Part shown: piece after piece, positions 1-8,205 of the stretch | Position numbering within the stretch: the stretch's first letter is position 1 | How the letters are laid out: every line of letters begins with the position of its first letter | Source: Acidobacteriota bacterium | GTDB taxonomy: Bacteria > Acidobacteriota > Terriglobia > Terriglobales > Acidobacteriaceae | Length of the DNA: 12,354 nt | Direction of reading: 5' to 3' | Assembly (NCBI GenBank): GCA_021851465.1 | Contig: JAJZDL010000065.1 | Span: forward strand, 1-12,354 | Notes under the pieces: generated by a model | What the model saw: the letters and a program-made list of their open reading frames with translations, nothing else | Told to the model about the DNA's origin: nothing | The model's database searches: none | Position numbers and translations under genes: made by a program

Positions 1-3000
1 GATGTCCGCCTCACTCAGCGGAGGCTCGGAGCGGTACGTGGACTTGAGGTTGCTCATCGTTCCTTGCAGTCCCACCGTGATGTCGTAGTTCTCCACCCGC
101 GCCGTCGCGTCCATATCGATCGTCGGGTCGATACGCACCGGGTTGTTGAAGTTGATGCTCCCGCGCTGCAACTCGTACTTCGTCCCCGCAAACGTTGCGC
201 TTCCATCGGTAATCTCAATCCGGCCCAGAATGGTTGGCTCTGCCACCGTGCCGCGCACCGTCAGATCCACCGTGCCCGCCAGCTTCGCATACGAGTTCTG
301 AAAGTCCAGCTCCGATGAACTTGTCACATGCACATCCAACCGCACCTTGTTCGACGCGGCGTTCGCATCCGCAGGCGGGCTCACTCCGCCTGCCGCCGAA
401 AACGCCGCGAAGTCCAGCTCCGGGCCAAGCCCGAAGCGCGTCACCAACACCTTGCCGCTCAACAGCAGGCTCTGCGGCCCGCCCTGCAGTCGCAAGCTCG
501 TGTTGCCCGTGGCGCTCAACCCGTTCAGCCGGACGCGCACCATATCGCCCGTGGCCGTCAGATCCGCGTAGATTCCGCTCTGATAGGTCAGGAAGCCGCC
601 GATCTTCAACTGCCCGCCCCCCGTCATCGCGGTCAGGTTCTCCACCTCCAGCCGGTCCTCGTTGAAGACAAGCGTTCCATTCATCGAACTCAGGCCATTC
701 GAGATTCCCTCCATCGAAGCGTTCACGTTGTCGAACTTTACCCGCCCAGTCAGCGATGGCCTCCCAGTCCGCCCGCCCGCCGCCACCGTAAACTCCACCC
801 GCCCGCTGGACAGAATGTCTGGGTCGAACGTATGCGCCAGCGCGACGCTCACGCTTCCGCTCGCCCGCACATTCATCCGCCCGCCGGCGGGATCGGTCGA
901 GCCAAACGCCTGCACCGTCCCGCTCGCCTGCATGTCCGTGTCCGGCCCGACAATATGCACCCGGTCCAGCGTTGCGATGCCGTCCTTCAGGCTCACGCGC
1001 ACAGGCTCCGCCGCCTTCAACTCCACCCCTTCCAACTTCACATCGAAGTCGTTCAGCTCCGCCGCTCCGCTTAGTGCCGCGGGCCGCTTCAGCGGGCCGC
1101 TCACCGTCACCACTCCGCCGATCGACGACTGCGCCTTCACCTCGTCGGGGCTGAACAAAGCCAGCACCGTCCCCACATCGAATCCGGAGACCGCCACACG
1201 CGCCTGTGTCTCATACTCTCCCGTCAGTTGCGTCTCGCCAGCCCCATCGATCTTCGCTCCCACCAGCTTCGACTGCACCGCGTAAAACAGCTCGCTGCCC
1301 GCGCTGTGCGCCTCCGCGGCAAGATCGCCCAGTGGCTTCCCTTCCAGCGCGACCTCGGCCAGCTTCGCCGTCGCCTTCAAACCCGGCTCTTCCATCGTGC
1401 CGTTCGCGTCCGCAACCACCGTCAGCGTGCCACTCGTGTTCGGACTCACCTTGGCAAACGTGCGGAACTTCGAGAGCACCAGGTTGTCGCCTTCGATGTG
1501 CCCATGCAACCGCCCGGTGCTCGGGTCGTATCCGCCCTCTCCAGCAATCCGCGCTCCGTGCAGCAGCAACACAACCTTGCTGGCGTCGATCTCCTGCCCA
1601 CGCACAGCAAGCTCCGCCACAGCCGAATCGTACGGCTCGCCATACGCAACGCCCTTCGCCAGCGAAACCCTCCCCTGCCCATCCATATCGCCCAGCGTCC
1701 CAGACACCTGCGCGCTCGCCGCGATCTTCCCCGTCACCGCGACCTTTTCCTCCTGCCCAGCCATCTGGAGCAGATCCGCGAGCTGTGCGTTCGCCAGACG
1801 GCCCGTTGCATCGACACTCGTTCCCTCGTCCCACAAGTACGTCGCAACCCCTCTGCGCGAGATCTCCTTGTGCGGGCGCAGGCTCCCCGTCAGGTTCAGC
1901 ACCGCGCCCCCGCGCTCGATCGTCGAGTTGGCCACAATCAGCCCCTCGTTGTACGAGTACTCCGCATCCGCCACCACCGAGTCGAGCAGCGTGTCCATCT
2001 GCGTGCCCAGCTTCACCTCCACCTGCGAGCCTTGCACATGGCCCTTCGCATCCAGGTCCGCCACCGGCCCCGAGACCGTCCCGTGGAAGACCATCCCGCC
2101 GTGCAGCACCACCGGAATCGCCGCGCGTCCCTTTATCCCATTCACTTCGAAGTCCAATGTCTGCAGCAACTGGTCGAACTCGTCCAGGTCTCGCACCGTC
2201 ATATCCACCTTCAACCCAGTCAGCGGATCGCCTTCATTCACGCCAAGAACTCCGTGCGCCTCCGTTGTAGAACCCGGCGTCTGCAACAACACATGCTGGA
2301 TATTGACCACCTCTCGCCTGCCGTCGTAGTGCGCCACCGCATCGCCGGTCATCGGTACGTTGTTGAGCGCCCCTTGGCGTTGCACGCCCGTCGGCTGTAA
2401 CTGGAGCCGTCCATCCACCGTCACCGTGTCCGCAACGTTCACCACCGGCCCGCCCCACTCCGCCACCAACGGCCCAGTGACAGCCGTGTCGAAGCCCAGG
2501 TCGCCGTAGCCCTGCGTCTCCGTTGCCTCCATGATCGCGCGCAGCGGGATCCGCGTCACCGTCGCATCCAGGTGCGCGTGCGATGTCACGGCAGACTGCG
2601 ACGTCCTCGCGGTGGGGGCTGGTGCCAGCCAGTCGGAGATGCGCAACGTGCCCGCCGCACTTCCGCCCTCCGGAAGTGAGCCGCTCATCTCCGTCAATAG
2701 AAGCTCGCTTGGCGTAATGCGCATTTGCGCCGCGCCATCCACATCGCGCAGCCTTAAATTCGGGATCTCGTAGCCCGCCTTGTGCAACTTCGCACTGCCA
2801 ACAATCAAGTAGCCGGATCCGCACTCCCTATCGGCAGGGGCCTGCCCCACGCCCGGCTTCGCCAACCGCCTGAACCGGCTTCCCAGCCAGCTTCGCAGCC
2901 GCGCAGCCCCGGTACCGGCCCCAATCGGGGCCACCGCGCAGCTGTGCCCGTCCAACGCGACATCGACCGTCCCGCCCGTAAATCCGTCCGTCGCCGTCAA

Positions 3001-3963
3001 CACCGTTACCTGCTTCAGCTCCAGCGTCCCGTGCGCCGCAAACTTCCACTGCGGCTGTGCAAAGTGCGTCAGCATGCCCGTCGCATGGAGCACCGACGAC
3101 ACACCCGAATCGAACTCCACTCCCTTCAGCTCCACCACATCGCGTCCCAGCTCCGCGTCGAACTTCAGCCGCGATCGCGCCTCCGGCTGCGCCCCCATCT
3201 TCGTCCGCAGGTCGTTCAGCGCCATTGAAATCCCATAGCGGTCGGTGGCCCGCAGATAATGCGCCTCCGCGTCCACGTCCCGCGCCGCCATGTCGAACGG
3301 GATCGCGCGATCGTTCAATAGCACCAGCCCGTCCGTCAACGCAACCTCGCGCACGCGCAGGTCCAGCAGCGTGTCCACCACCGGCTGCTTGCTCGCCACA
3401 GGGTGCCTCGGCACGGGCACGTTCGTTCGCCCGTCCTTGTCCACCATCAGATGCACCCGCGGGCGCTCCACGCGCAGCACGCGCAGCCCGATGCGAGACT
3501 TTCCCCCAATGCCCGTCGCATGGGTGAAGAAGCTGCCGATCCCCACACGCAGCTCCACCTTCTCCGCCGAGAGGTACGGTGCCTCGCCCGGCCCCTCCAA
3601 TCCATGGATTGTCAGCCCATCTACGCCGATCGTCAGGCGCCACAGCCTGAACCGCACCCCGCGCAGCTCCACCCGTCCGCCCGTCGCGTCCTCCAGCACC
3701 GACACGATCTCACGCCCCACGCGCCGTTGAAAGTCCCCCGTCGTCGTGTACCAGGAAAGCCCGGCCACCGTCGCGAGCAGCAGCGCCAGCGCTCCTCCGA
3801 TGCCCCACGCGCCCGCTCGCGTCAGGTGCCAAGCAAGGCCCCGTCGCTTCTTCAATCGTGGCCCTTCGGAACCCAGCGGCCTCGTCCACGGCCCAGTATC
3901 GCTCGGTTGCTTCTCGGCAGAGTTCAGCCTCTCATCGCCCGGTTGCTTCTCGTCCGCGCTCAT
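1..3963 (-). CDS. tamB: TamB-type translocation and assembly module protein, partial at its C-terminus
   Basis: One uninterrupted frame of 1321 codons runs from an ATG at 3963 past the left edge. The start has a good Shine-Dalgarno (GGAGAGG, 6-nt spacer). Residues about 1-45 are polar and cytoplasmic, 51-71 form one membrane segment (GGALALLLATVAGLSW), and an AsmA-like stretch follows (TGGRVELRGVRFRLW). The rest is repetitive beta-rich sequence, as expected for the TamB beta-taco that spans the periplasm. The last visible part carries the TamB C-terminal domain hallmarks FNNPVRIDPTIDMDATARV, YDITVGLQGTMSNLK and SEPPLSEADI; family members usually continue some tens to about 100 residues further. 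In the family the protein is anchored in the inner membrane and works with an Omp85 partner in outer-membrane protein insertion or lipid transport; the Omp85 gene two places upstream fits. Odd: the only two Cys (342, 381) flank an Arg/Gly-rich insert. The family call is firm; the exact cargo is unknown. Confidence 0.93.
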   Translation of the reverse strand, partial: MSADEKQPGDERLNSAEKQPSDTGPWTRPLGSEGPRLKKRRGLAWHLTRAGAWGIGGALALLLATVAGLSWYTTTGDFQRRVGREIVSVLEDATGGRVELRGVRFRLWRLTIGVDGLTIHGLEGPGEAPYLSAEKVELRVGIGSFFTHATGIGGKSRIGLRVLRVERPRVHLMVDKDGRTNVPVPRHPVASKQPVVDTLLDLRVREVALTDGLVLLNDRAIPFDMAARDVDAEAHYLRATDRYGISMALNDLRTKMGAQPEARSRLKFDAELGRDVVELKGVEFDSGVSSVLHATGMLTHFAQPQWKFAAHGTLELKQVTVLTATDGFTGGTVDVALDGHSCAVAPIGAGTGAARLRSWLGSRFRRLAKPGVGQAPADRECGSGYLIVGSAKLHKAGYEIPNLRLRDVDGAAQMRITPSELLLTEMSGSLPEGGSAAGTLRISDWLAPAPTARTSQSAVTSHAHLDATVTRIPLRAIMEATETQGYGDLGFDTAVTGPLVAEWGGPVVNVADTVTVDGRLQLQPTGVQRQGALNNVPMTGDAVAHYDGRREVVNIQHVLLQTPGSTTEAHGVLGVNEGDPLTGLKVDMTVRDLDEFDQLLQTLDFEVNGIKGRAAIPVVLHGGMVFHGTVSGPVADLDAKGHVQGSQVEVKLGTQMDTLLDSVVADAEYSYNEGLIVANSTIERGGAVLNLTGSLRPHKEISRRGVATYLWDEGTSVDATGRLANAQLADLLQMAGQEEKVAVTGKIAASAQVSGTLGDMDGQGRVSLAKGVAYGEPYDSAVAELAVRGQEIDASKVVLLLHGARIAGEGGYDPSTGRLHGHIEGDNLVLSKFRTFAKVSPNTSGTLTVVADANGTMEEPGLKATAKLAEVALEGKPLGDLAAEAHSAGSELFYAVQSKLVGAKIDGAGETQLTGEYETQARVAVSGFDVGTVLALFSPDEVKAQSSIGGVVTVSGPLKRPAALSGAAELNDFDVKLEGVELKAAEPVRVSLKDGIATLDRVHIVGPDTDMQASGTVQAFGSTDPAGGRMNVRASGSVSVALAHTFDPDILSSGRVEFTVAAGGRTGRPSLTGRVKFDNVNASMEGISNGLSSMNGTLVFNEDRLEVENLTAMTGGGQLKIGGFLTYQSGIYADLTATGDMVRVRLNGLSATGNTSLRLQGGPQSLLLSGKVLVTRFGLGPELDFAAFSAAGGVSPPADANAASNKVRLDVHVTSSSELDFQNSYAKLAGTVDLTVRGTVAEPTILGRIEITDGSATFAGTKYELQRGSINFNNPVRIDPTIDMDATARVENYDITVGLQGTMSNLKSTYRSEPPLSEADI
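3898..3952. repeat. 19-bp direct repeat around the chaperone/tamB gene overlap
   Basis: Two 19-bp copies at 3898-3916 and 3934-3952 differ at one base and lie 36 bp apart (ATCGCYCGGTTGCTTCTCG on the plus strand). In TamB they encode the repeated peptide EKQP(G/S)D in the cytoplasmic tail. The right copy begins inside the stop codon of the upstream chaperone gene. It looks like a small in-frame duplication of 12 codons. Confidence 0.8.
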
Positions 3964-4762
3964 GGATGTCCTCTCCGGCCTTAAAAATTCGTACGCTGCC
4001 CTCGGCCCGCAACGATGTCAGCCAGTCGTCCAGCAGCTTGTCCACCTGCTGCTGCAACAATATCTCCCGGATGCGGTCTGCAACCGTGGCCTCGGGCGGC
4101 GCAGCCGCCTTTTCCGCCCGGTACGCCGGCACCAGCGTCGCACTGTAGTACGCATCGATCTCAGCCTGTGAGATGCGGATCCCCATGCGGAACCGCTCCT
4201 CGACAAACCGCAGCACCTCCATGCGCTGCTCCCACCGCCGCTCCAGCTCCTCCACCGTAAATCCCTGCGCCGCCACAAACCGCTCCCAGCCCGCGTCCGT
4301 CCCGCAGTCGTACTTCGCGCACTCGGGAATGCTCTTGCGCAGCACAGCCAGCTCCGCATCCACAGCCGTCGAAGCAATCGGCGGCTGCGGCTGTAGCCGC
4401 ATCTGCTGCAAGATCAGGTCGCGGTCGATCAGCCGCTCAATCAGCTCCTCCCGCGTCGCGACCGTCCTCTCTCCCAGCGGCTGAAACGCCGCCATGCGCG
4501 CCTCCGCGTCCACGTCGCTCTCCAGAATCAGGTCGCCGTTCACGATCGCAACCACCCAATCCAGGGCCACCCGCTGCCCTGCCGCTTGTGCGCCTGCCGT
4601 TCCCTGTACCTCTGTTCCCTGCTCCCTGTTCCCTGTTCCCTCTGCTCCCGCACAGGCCGCGCCACACACCATCGTTCCCGCCAGCACAGTCAGCAGAACA
4701 ACAGGCATTCGGCCTCCTGCCCTGCCCATCGCTCTGTCCAATCCATCTCTCATAGCGCCCAT
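3932..4762 (-). CDS. SurA-like periplasmic chaperone without a PPIase domain
   Basis: 276 residues. A Sec-type signal peptide lies at about 18-39 (MPVVLLTVLAGTMVCG); cleavage is probably near ACAGA, and no proper lipobox is seen. A low-complexity Gly/Gln/Thr linker (41-63) follows. The SurA N-domain then starts with LDWVVAIVNGDLILESDVD (68-86), followed by helices rich in Glu and Arg. A region like the C-terminal SurA helix (LLQQQVDKLLDDWLTSLRAE, 235-254) leads into a short strand. Parvulin domains, present twice in E. coli SurA, are missing, so the protein should bind unfolded substrates but not isomerise prolines. Cys148 and Cys153 could form a disulfide. The ATG is 3 nt after the stop of the Omp85 gene, with GGAGAGG 11 nt upstream; the end overlaps tamB by 32 nt. 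The role as chaperone for outer-membrane clients is inferred from fold and context. Confidence 0.82.
   Translation of the reverse strand: MGAMRDGLDRAMGRAGGRMPVVLLTVLAGTMVCGAACAGAEGTGNREQGTEVQGTAGAQAAGQRVALDWVVAIVNGDLILESDVDAEARMAAFQPLGERTVATREELIERLIDRDLILQQMRLQPQPPIASTAVDAELAVLRKSIPECAKYDCGTDAGWERFVAAQGFTVEELERRWEQRMEVLRFVEERFRMGIRISQAEIDAYYSATLVPAYRAEKAAAPPEATVADRIREILLQQQVDKLLDDWLTSLRAEGSVRIFKAGEDIHERGREATGR
3970..3976 (-). promoter_or_regulatory. Ribosome binding site that fixes the tamB start
   Basis: On the minus strand GGAGAGG lies 6 nt before the ATG at 3963, inside the last codons of the chaperone gene. It supports translation of tamB from an overlapping start and leaves no room for a separate promoter. 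Confidence 0.7.
4614..4641. repeat. Heptanucleotide tandem repeat (GTTCCCT x4) inside the chaperone gene
   Basis: Four contiguous 7-bp units, GTTCCCT, GCTCCCT, GTTCCCT and GTTCCCT, with a further degenerate copy at 4599-4605. They encode the linker GNREQGTEVQG just after the signal peptide. Seven is not a multiple of three, so gain or loss of one unit would shift the frame and truncate the protein. Similar GGGAACA-type heptamers are known as dispersed short tandem repeats in several bacterial genomes. Confidence 0.85.
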
Positions 4763-4765
4763 GGG

Positions 4766-7700
4766 TCAGAATGCCTCTCCGATGTTGAAGAAGAAGTTGA
4801 AGTGGTTCGCCTGTCCTTCGTACGGTGGAGCTCCGTTGAAGTCGTAGATCACCGGATACACCGGCGGGTCGAGGTTGTAGCTGAAGTCCAGGCGGATCGG
4901 CCCTACCGGCGTCTTATACCGCACGCCCAATCCCAGAGCGTGGGAGAAATAGTTGAAGTTGCAGGTTCCAAATGCGCTCGACACATTCGCGCACGTCTGC
5001 TGGTTCGGCTGGCGGAAGTGCTCAATGCTGGGAAACATGTCCGAGACGTGCATGAACACATTTCCCATGTCGTGGAAGAGTACGAAGCTCACATTGTCGC
5101 CCACATACGGAAGTGTGGGCGCGGGAAAACGCAGCTCCGTGCTGTTCACGATCACCCCGTTGCCGCCCACCGGATAGCCCGTCTGCAAATCGCGCGGCCC
5201 CGCGCCGTTGATCACAAATCCGCGGTCCGACGTCGCCCCGCCCGCGTACATCCGCTCCGGCAACGGCACCGCATTGCAACTCGCATTGGTCTCCAGCAGC
5301 ACGCCCGCGCAACTGGTGCTGCCCGCATTCGGGTTTGCCCCGATCGGGACCTCGAAGCCGATCCGCGTGTTTCGCGCCAGAACATACTTGCGCTTGCCGA
5401 ACTTGTAGTACGTCGAGTTCGTCGTGTCCAACTGGTTGAAGCTCACCTGCGAGCCGAACTTCGACGACGCAAAAAAATCTTCCACCGATGTATACGACCC
5501 CGCAGAGGCATTGAGCGGCCCAGGGGCCCGCGCATCGTGGAACCATGTGATCTCCGGCCCGCCCACCCGCACCGGCAACGATAGTTGTGGGATCAAGTCC
5601 GCCGAAACCTGTAGCGTCGCAGGGTTCACGGCAACCCGGCGAAACTGAAAGTCGTAGATCAACGTGTTTACCCGGTTCACCTTCTCCGTGATCCGGTAGT
5701 CGCCCAGCAGGGTCGAAGCCTGGAACGTCGATATGTCCTGCACATTCGAGTAGCCACCGGAGAGGCTCTCAGACAGATGCGAGCTGCCGCGGAAATGGGG
5801 GCTTAGATACGTCAGCATCCCCACCTCCTCCAACGACCCATACGACGAATGCAGCGTCAGGGAGTTGTCCGTCCCGCGCAGATTGATGCGGCTCACATCC
5901 AACGAGATTCGCGGGCTTACTCCGGTCTTTCCATTCTGAGAGTAGTTCGCAGTCGGCGGCAGCCCCAACAAGATCGCCGAGGCTGGATTGATCACGCCCT
6001 CCTGCGGAGTGCCCGTCTCCGCCTCGACCCCAAACCCGTACGTCACATTCCACCGCCGCGCCTCGCTCAACTGCAGCAGAACATTCTTCACAGGGGCCTC
6101 GCCGTTCGGGTTCTGCACCGCCGTCGTTACCTCGTTGAACAGCGCCAGCCCATACAAATTGCGCTGCGTCTCCAGCAGCGCGCTCTCATCCAGCGGGTCC
6201 CCCGCGTGGATCGTCACCTGGCGCGCCACCGTGGCAGGCCGCGTACGCCCAATCCCGGACTCCAGTACGCGGCCCACATACACCGGCTCGCCCTCCGTCA
6301 CCTTCAGCGTCACGTCCGTCTTCGTCGCGTCCGTGCTCTCCGCCTGCTGCGTCACCTCCATCCGCGCCTGCTCGTAGCCTTGGCTCAGGTAGTAACTCAG
6401 GATTGTTTCGCGGTCCCCAGACAGCGTAATCAGCGAGTAGGGCTGGCCCTCCCGCGTGTTCATCAACGCCCGCACCGCCTTCTCCCGCTCCTGCGACACG
6501 CCCTCCAGAGTCACCCTGCCGAACAGTTTCTGCGGCCCCTCCACCACCGTCACCTCAACCGCAATCTCCCCCTCCTTCAATTTCTTCCCCGACCGCGAAG
6601 TGTCGATCTCCTTCGTCGTGCTCGTCACCGTCGCCTCGTCGAACCCATTGGCCCGATACAGTGACAGGATCGACGCCTCGTCAGCCTTCATCAGCGCAGG
6701 CGAGTAGCGCCCGTTGCGCAGATACGCGTCCGCCTTCTGCACCTGCATCCGCTCCTTCAGCAGGTCCCTGTCGAAGTAGCGGTTGCCCACTATCGTCACC
6801 GACGCGACCTTGTACTTCACTCCCTTCACCACCGAGTACACCACGCTCTCCTGCCCCGTCCCCGCGCCCACCAGCTTCACCGTCACCGCTGCGTCGAAGT
6901 AACCCTCCTGGACCAGAAAGTCCTTAATGTTGTATGCGCCCTCGTTCAGCAGGTCGTTGTCGATCGTCCCCTCTTCGTAGATTGGGAGCAGCAGCTTCAA
7001 CCGGCCCTTGGAGATCTTCGCGCCCTCCACCGCCACCTTCACCAATGGCCCCTGGTTCGCGCTGAACGTATAGTCCACTGCTTTGTGGGCCGCATCGTAC
7101 GTCTCGGTCCGCAGAGAAGCCGTCGCCTCCAGCCGGTTCTGCTTCTCATACTGCGCGCGCAACCGCGTCAACGCATTGGTGACGGTCTCCCGGGTCACCT
7201 TGCTGCCCTGCTTCATTCGTCCCTTCTTGCGCACCTCCATCACCGTCAGCCCAGGATCGCTTCCCTCCACCACAATCCTTCCCACCCGCGCCTGTGGCCC
7301 CATGCTCACGGTATACGCCGCACTCACCTGCTCGTCCGTGTCATCCACCGTCGTCTGTACGGCTATCGACGACTGAAAGTACCCATTGCTCACCAGTGCC
7401 TGGCGAATCCCCTCCGTGCCCGCGGCGATCGAACCCTCCGTAAAATCCGTCCCCGGCTGCAACTTCGTCGCATACTCCAACACAGACGCCAATCGCTCGT
7501 CCTTGACCCCCACAATCGACACACGGCCCACAAAGTACCGCGGTACGCCCACAAAGATCAGCCGCACCGCCGCGCCCTCGCGCACCCCATCCACCCGGAT
7601 GTCCCGGTACCGTCCGCTTGCAAACAACCGCCGCACGCTCGCCGTTACCTTCGCCGGATTGAGCGCCTCGCCCGCCTGCTGCTCCAACATCCCAGGCAGC

Positions 7701-7978
7701 GGGTCTTTGACGCCAAACTTCACCCCCTCAAACTCCACCGACGCAACCCGCAGCCCCCGCCACGCCGCCAGGTTCGCCGTCGCCCGAGCAGTTTTAACCG
7801 CCGGTGCAGTTGCCGTTGAATCCGTAGTTGGATTTACCGGTGCAGTTGCGTTCTGCCCAAACGAGTTGCCCGCCCACACAAGCGCCATCGCGCCGGCAAG
7901 CAGCGTCGCGCGCAGGCTCCGCTCGCACGCAGTCTTCGCCACCGCCCATGCCATCCCCGCATCAAGCCAGACGCGCAA
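4766..7978 (-). CDS. Omp85 (BamA/TamA family) outer-membrane protein with about seven POTRA repeats
   Basis: 1070 residues from a TTG at 7978, chosen for its strong Shine-Dalgarno (GGGGAG, 6-nt spacer). Other in-frame starts are ATG 8011, TTG 8020 and ATG 7954. A signal peptide ends near AGNSFGQ (about 38-42). I count seven POTRA-like units at about 77-147, 149-227, 231-311, 313-387, 389-482, 484-564 and 566-641, each opening with a strand such as VASVTIVGN and ending with a strand before a Gly-Pro or Gly turn. A barrel of about 430 residues follows, with the loop-6 motif GGATSDRGF (Arg kept, the usual Val/Leu replaced by Asp), the late strand GPIRLDFSYNLD and a terminal aromatic beta-signal, FFFNIGEAF. 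Omp85 proteins insert or export outer-membrane components. BamA usually has five POTRAs and TamA three. Downstream tamB favours a TamA-like role, but the POTRA count does not settle it. Cys pairs at 890/901 and 996/1006 lie in probable surface loops. Confidence 0.94.
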   Translation of the reverse strand: MRVWLDAGMAWAVAKTACERSLRATLLAGAMALVWAGNSFGQNATAPVNPTTDSTATAPAVKTARATANLAAWRGLRVASVEFEGVKFGVKDPLPGMLEQQAGEALNPAKVTASVRRLFASGRYRDIRVDGVREGAAVRLIFVGVPRYFVGRVSIVGVKDERLASVLEYATKLQPGTDFTEGSIAAGTEGIRQALVSNGYFQSSIAVQTTVDDTDEQVSAAYTVSMGPQARVGRIVVEGSDPGLTVMEVRKKGRMKQGSKVTRETVTNALTRLRAQYEKQNRLEATASLRTETYDAAHKAVDYTFSANQGPLVKVAVEGAKISKGRLKLLLPIYEEGTIDNDLLNEGAYNIKDFLVQEGYFDAAVTVKLVGAGTGQESVVYSVVKGVKYKVASVTIVGNRYFDRDLLKERMQVQKADAYLRNGRYSPALMKADEASILSLYRANGFDEATVTSTTKEIDTSRSGKKLKEGEIAVEVTVVEGPQKLFGRVTLEGVSQEREKAVRALMNTREGQPYSLITLSGDRETILSYYLSQGYEQARMEVTQQAESTDATKTDVTLKVTEGEPVYVGRVLESGIGRTRPATVARQVTIHAGDPLDESALLETQRNLYGLALFNEVTTAVQNPNGEAPVKNVLLQLSEARRWNVTYGFGVEAETGTPQEGVINPASAILLGLPPTANYSQNGKTGVSPRISLDVSRINLRGTDNSLTLHSSYGSLEEVGMLTYLSPHFRGSSHLSESLSGGYSNVQDISTFQASTLLGDYRITEKVNRVNTLIYDFQFRRVAVNPATLQVSADLIPQLSLPVRVGGPEITWFHDARAPGPLNASAGSYTSVEDFFASSKFGSQVSFNQLDTTNSTYYKFGKRKYVLARNTRIGFEVPIGANPNAGSTSCAGVLLETNASCNAVPLPERMYAGGATSDRGFVINGAGPRDLQTGYPVGGNGVIVNSTELRFPAPTLPYVGDNVSFVLFHDMGNVFMHVSDMFPSIEHFRQPNQQTCANVSSAFGTCNFNYFSHALGLGVRYKTPVGPIRLDFSYNLDPPVYPVIYDFNGAPPYEGQANHFNFFFNIGEAF

Positions 7979-7984
7979 CCATAT

Positions 7985-7990
7985 CTCCCC
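7985..7990 (-). promoter_or_regulatory. Ribosome binding site deciding a TTG start of the Omp85 gene
   Basis: On the minus strand GAGGGGAG ends 6 nt before a TTG at 7978. The more upstream ATG (8011) and TTG (8020) have only weak GGAT-like sites. The ATG at 7954 is preceded by GCGGGG with no spacer. The TTG start also gives a signal peptide of more ordinary length. Confidence 0.5.
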
Positions 7991-8199
7991 TCGATCGTCG
8001 CCAGTCCTCATCTCATCCAATGCGTTGTGCGAGGTTCATTGCGCATGGCCGGTCGCCACTCGAACCCCGCCGCAGACCTCCAGTCCGCAATTGCGAGACG
8101 CACCTTCCACATTCCCGTTCCGCTGCAAATCCGTTCCCCTCTTTGCGGGCCACAAGACGTTCCAGCGCAAGACTGCGTGAACCGTCCCTCGCAATTCCC

Positions 8200-8205
8200 T
8201 ATACT
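8200..8205 (+). promoter_or_regulatory. Probable -10 box of the ThiF-family gene
   Basis: TATACT matches the sigma-70 -10 consensus at 5 of 6 bases. The -35 region about 17 bp upstream (GTGAAC, 8177-8182) is weak. Transcription from this box would begin near 8212, only about 4 nt before the ATG at 8216, giving a nearly leaderless mRNA. No Shine-Dalgarno is visible before that ATG, which agrees. Confidence 0.45.

Noticed and set aside
1228..2400. Long plus-strand open frames opposite tamB (up to 390 codons)
   Set aside because: They are exact antisense shadows of the tamB frame: Arg/His/Pro-rich, with no recognisable domains and no Shine-Dalgarno. The minus-strand frame carries clear TamB motifs.
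2828..2940. Possible frameshift in tamB around the Arg-rich segment
   Set aside because: The main frame stays open through it and resumes normal TamB-like sequence. The two other minus frames hit stops near 2776 and 2828 and read no better as protein.
4720..4762. Lipoprotein signal in the SurA-like chaperone (Cys33 or Cys37)
   Set aside because: The residues before each Cys (TMV and GAA) do not fit the lipobox rule, which needs Leu/Val/Ile at -3 and a small residue at -1. A normal signal peptidase I site is more likely.
8041..8075. tRNA T-arm-like GGGGTTCGAGT on the minus strand
   Set aside because: The flanking bases do not pair into a T-stem, and no acceptor, D or anticodon arms can be found.
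8086..8095. Palindrome CGCAATTGCG as an operator
   Set aside because: A single 10-bp palindrome in GC-rich DNA is not enough evidence. No second site or regulator gene is nearby.
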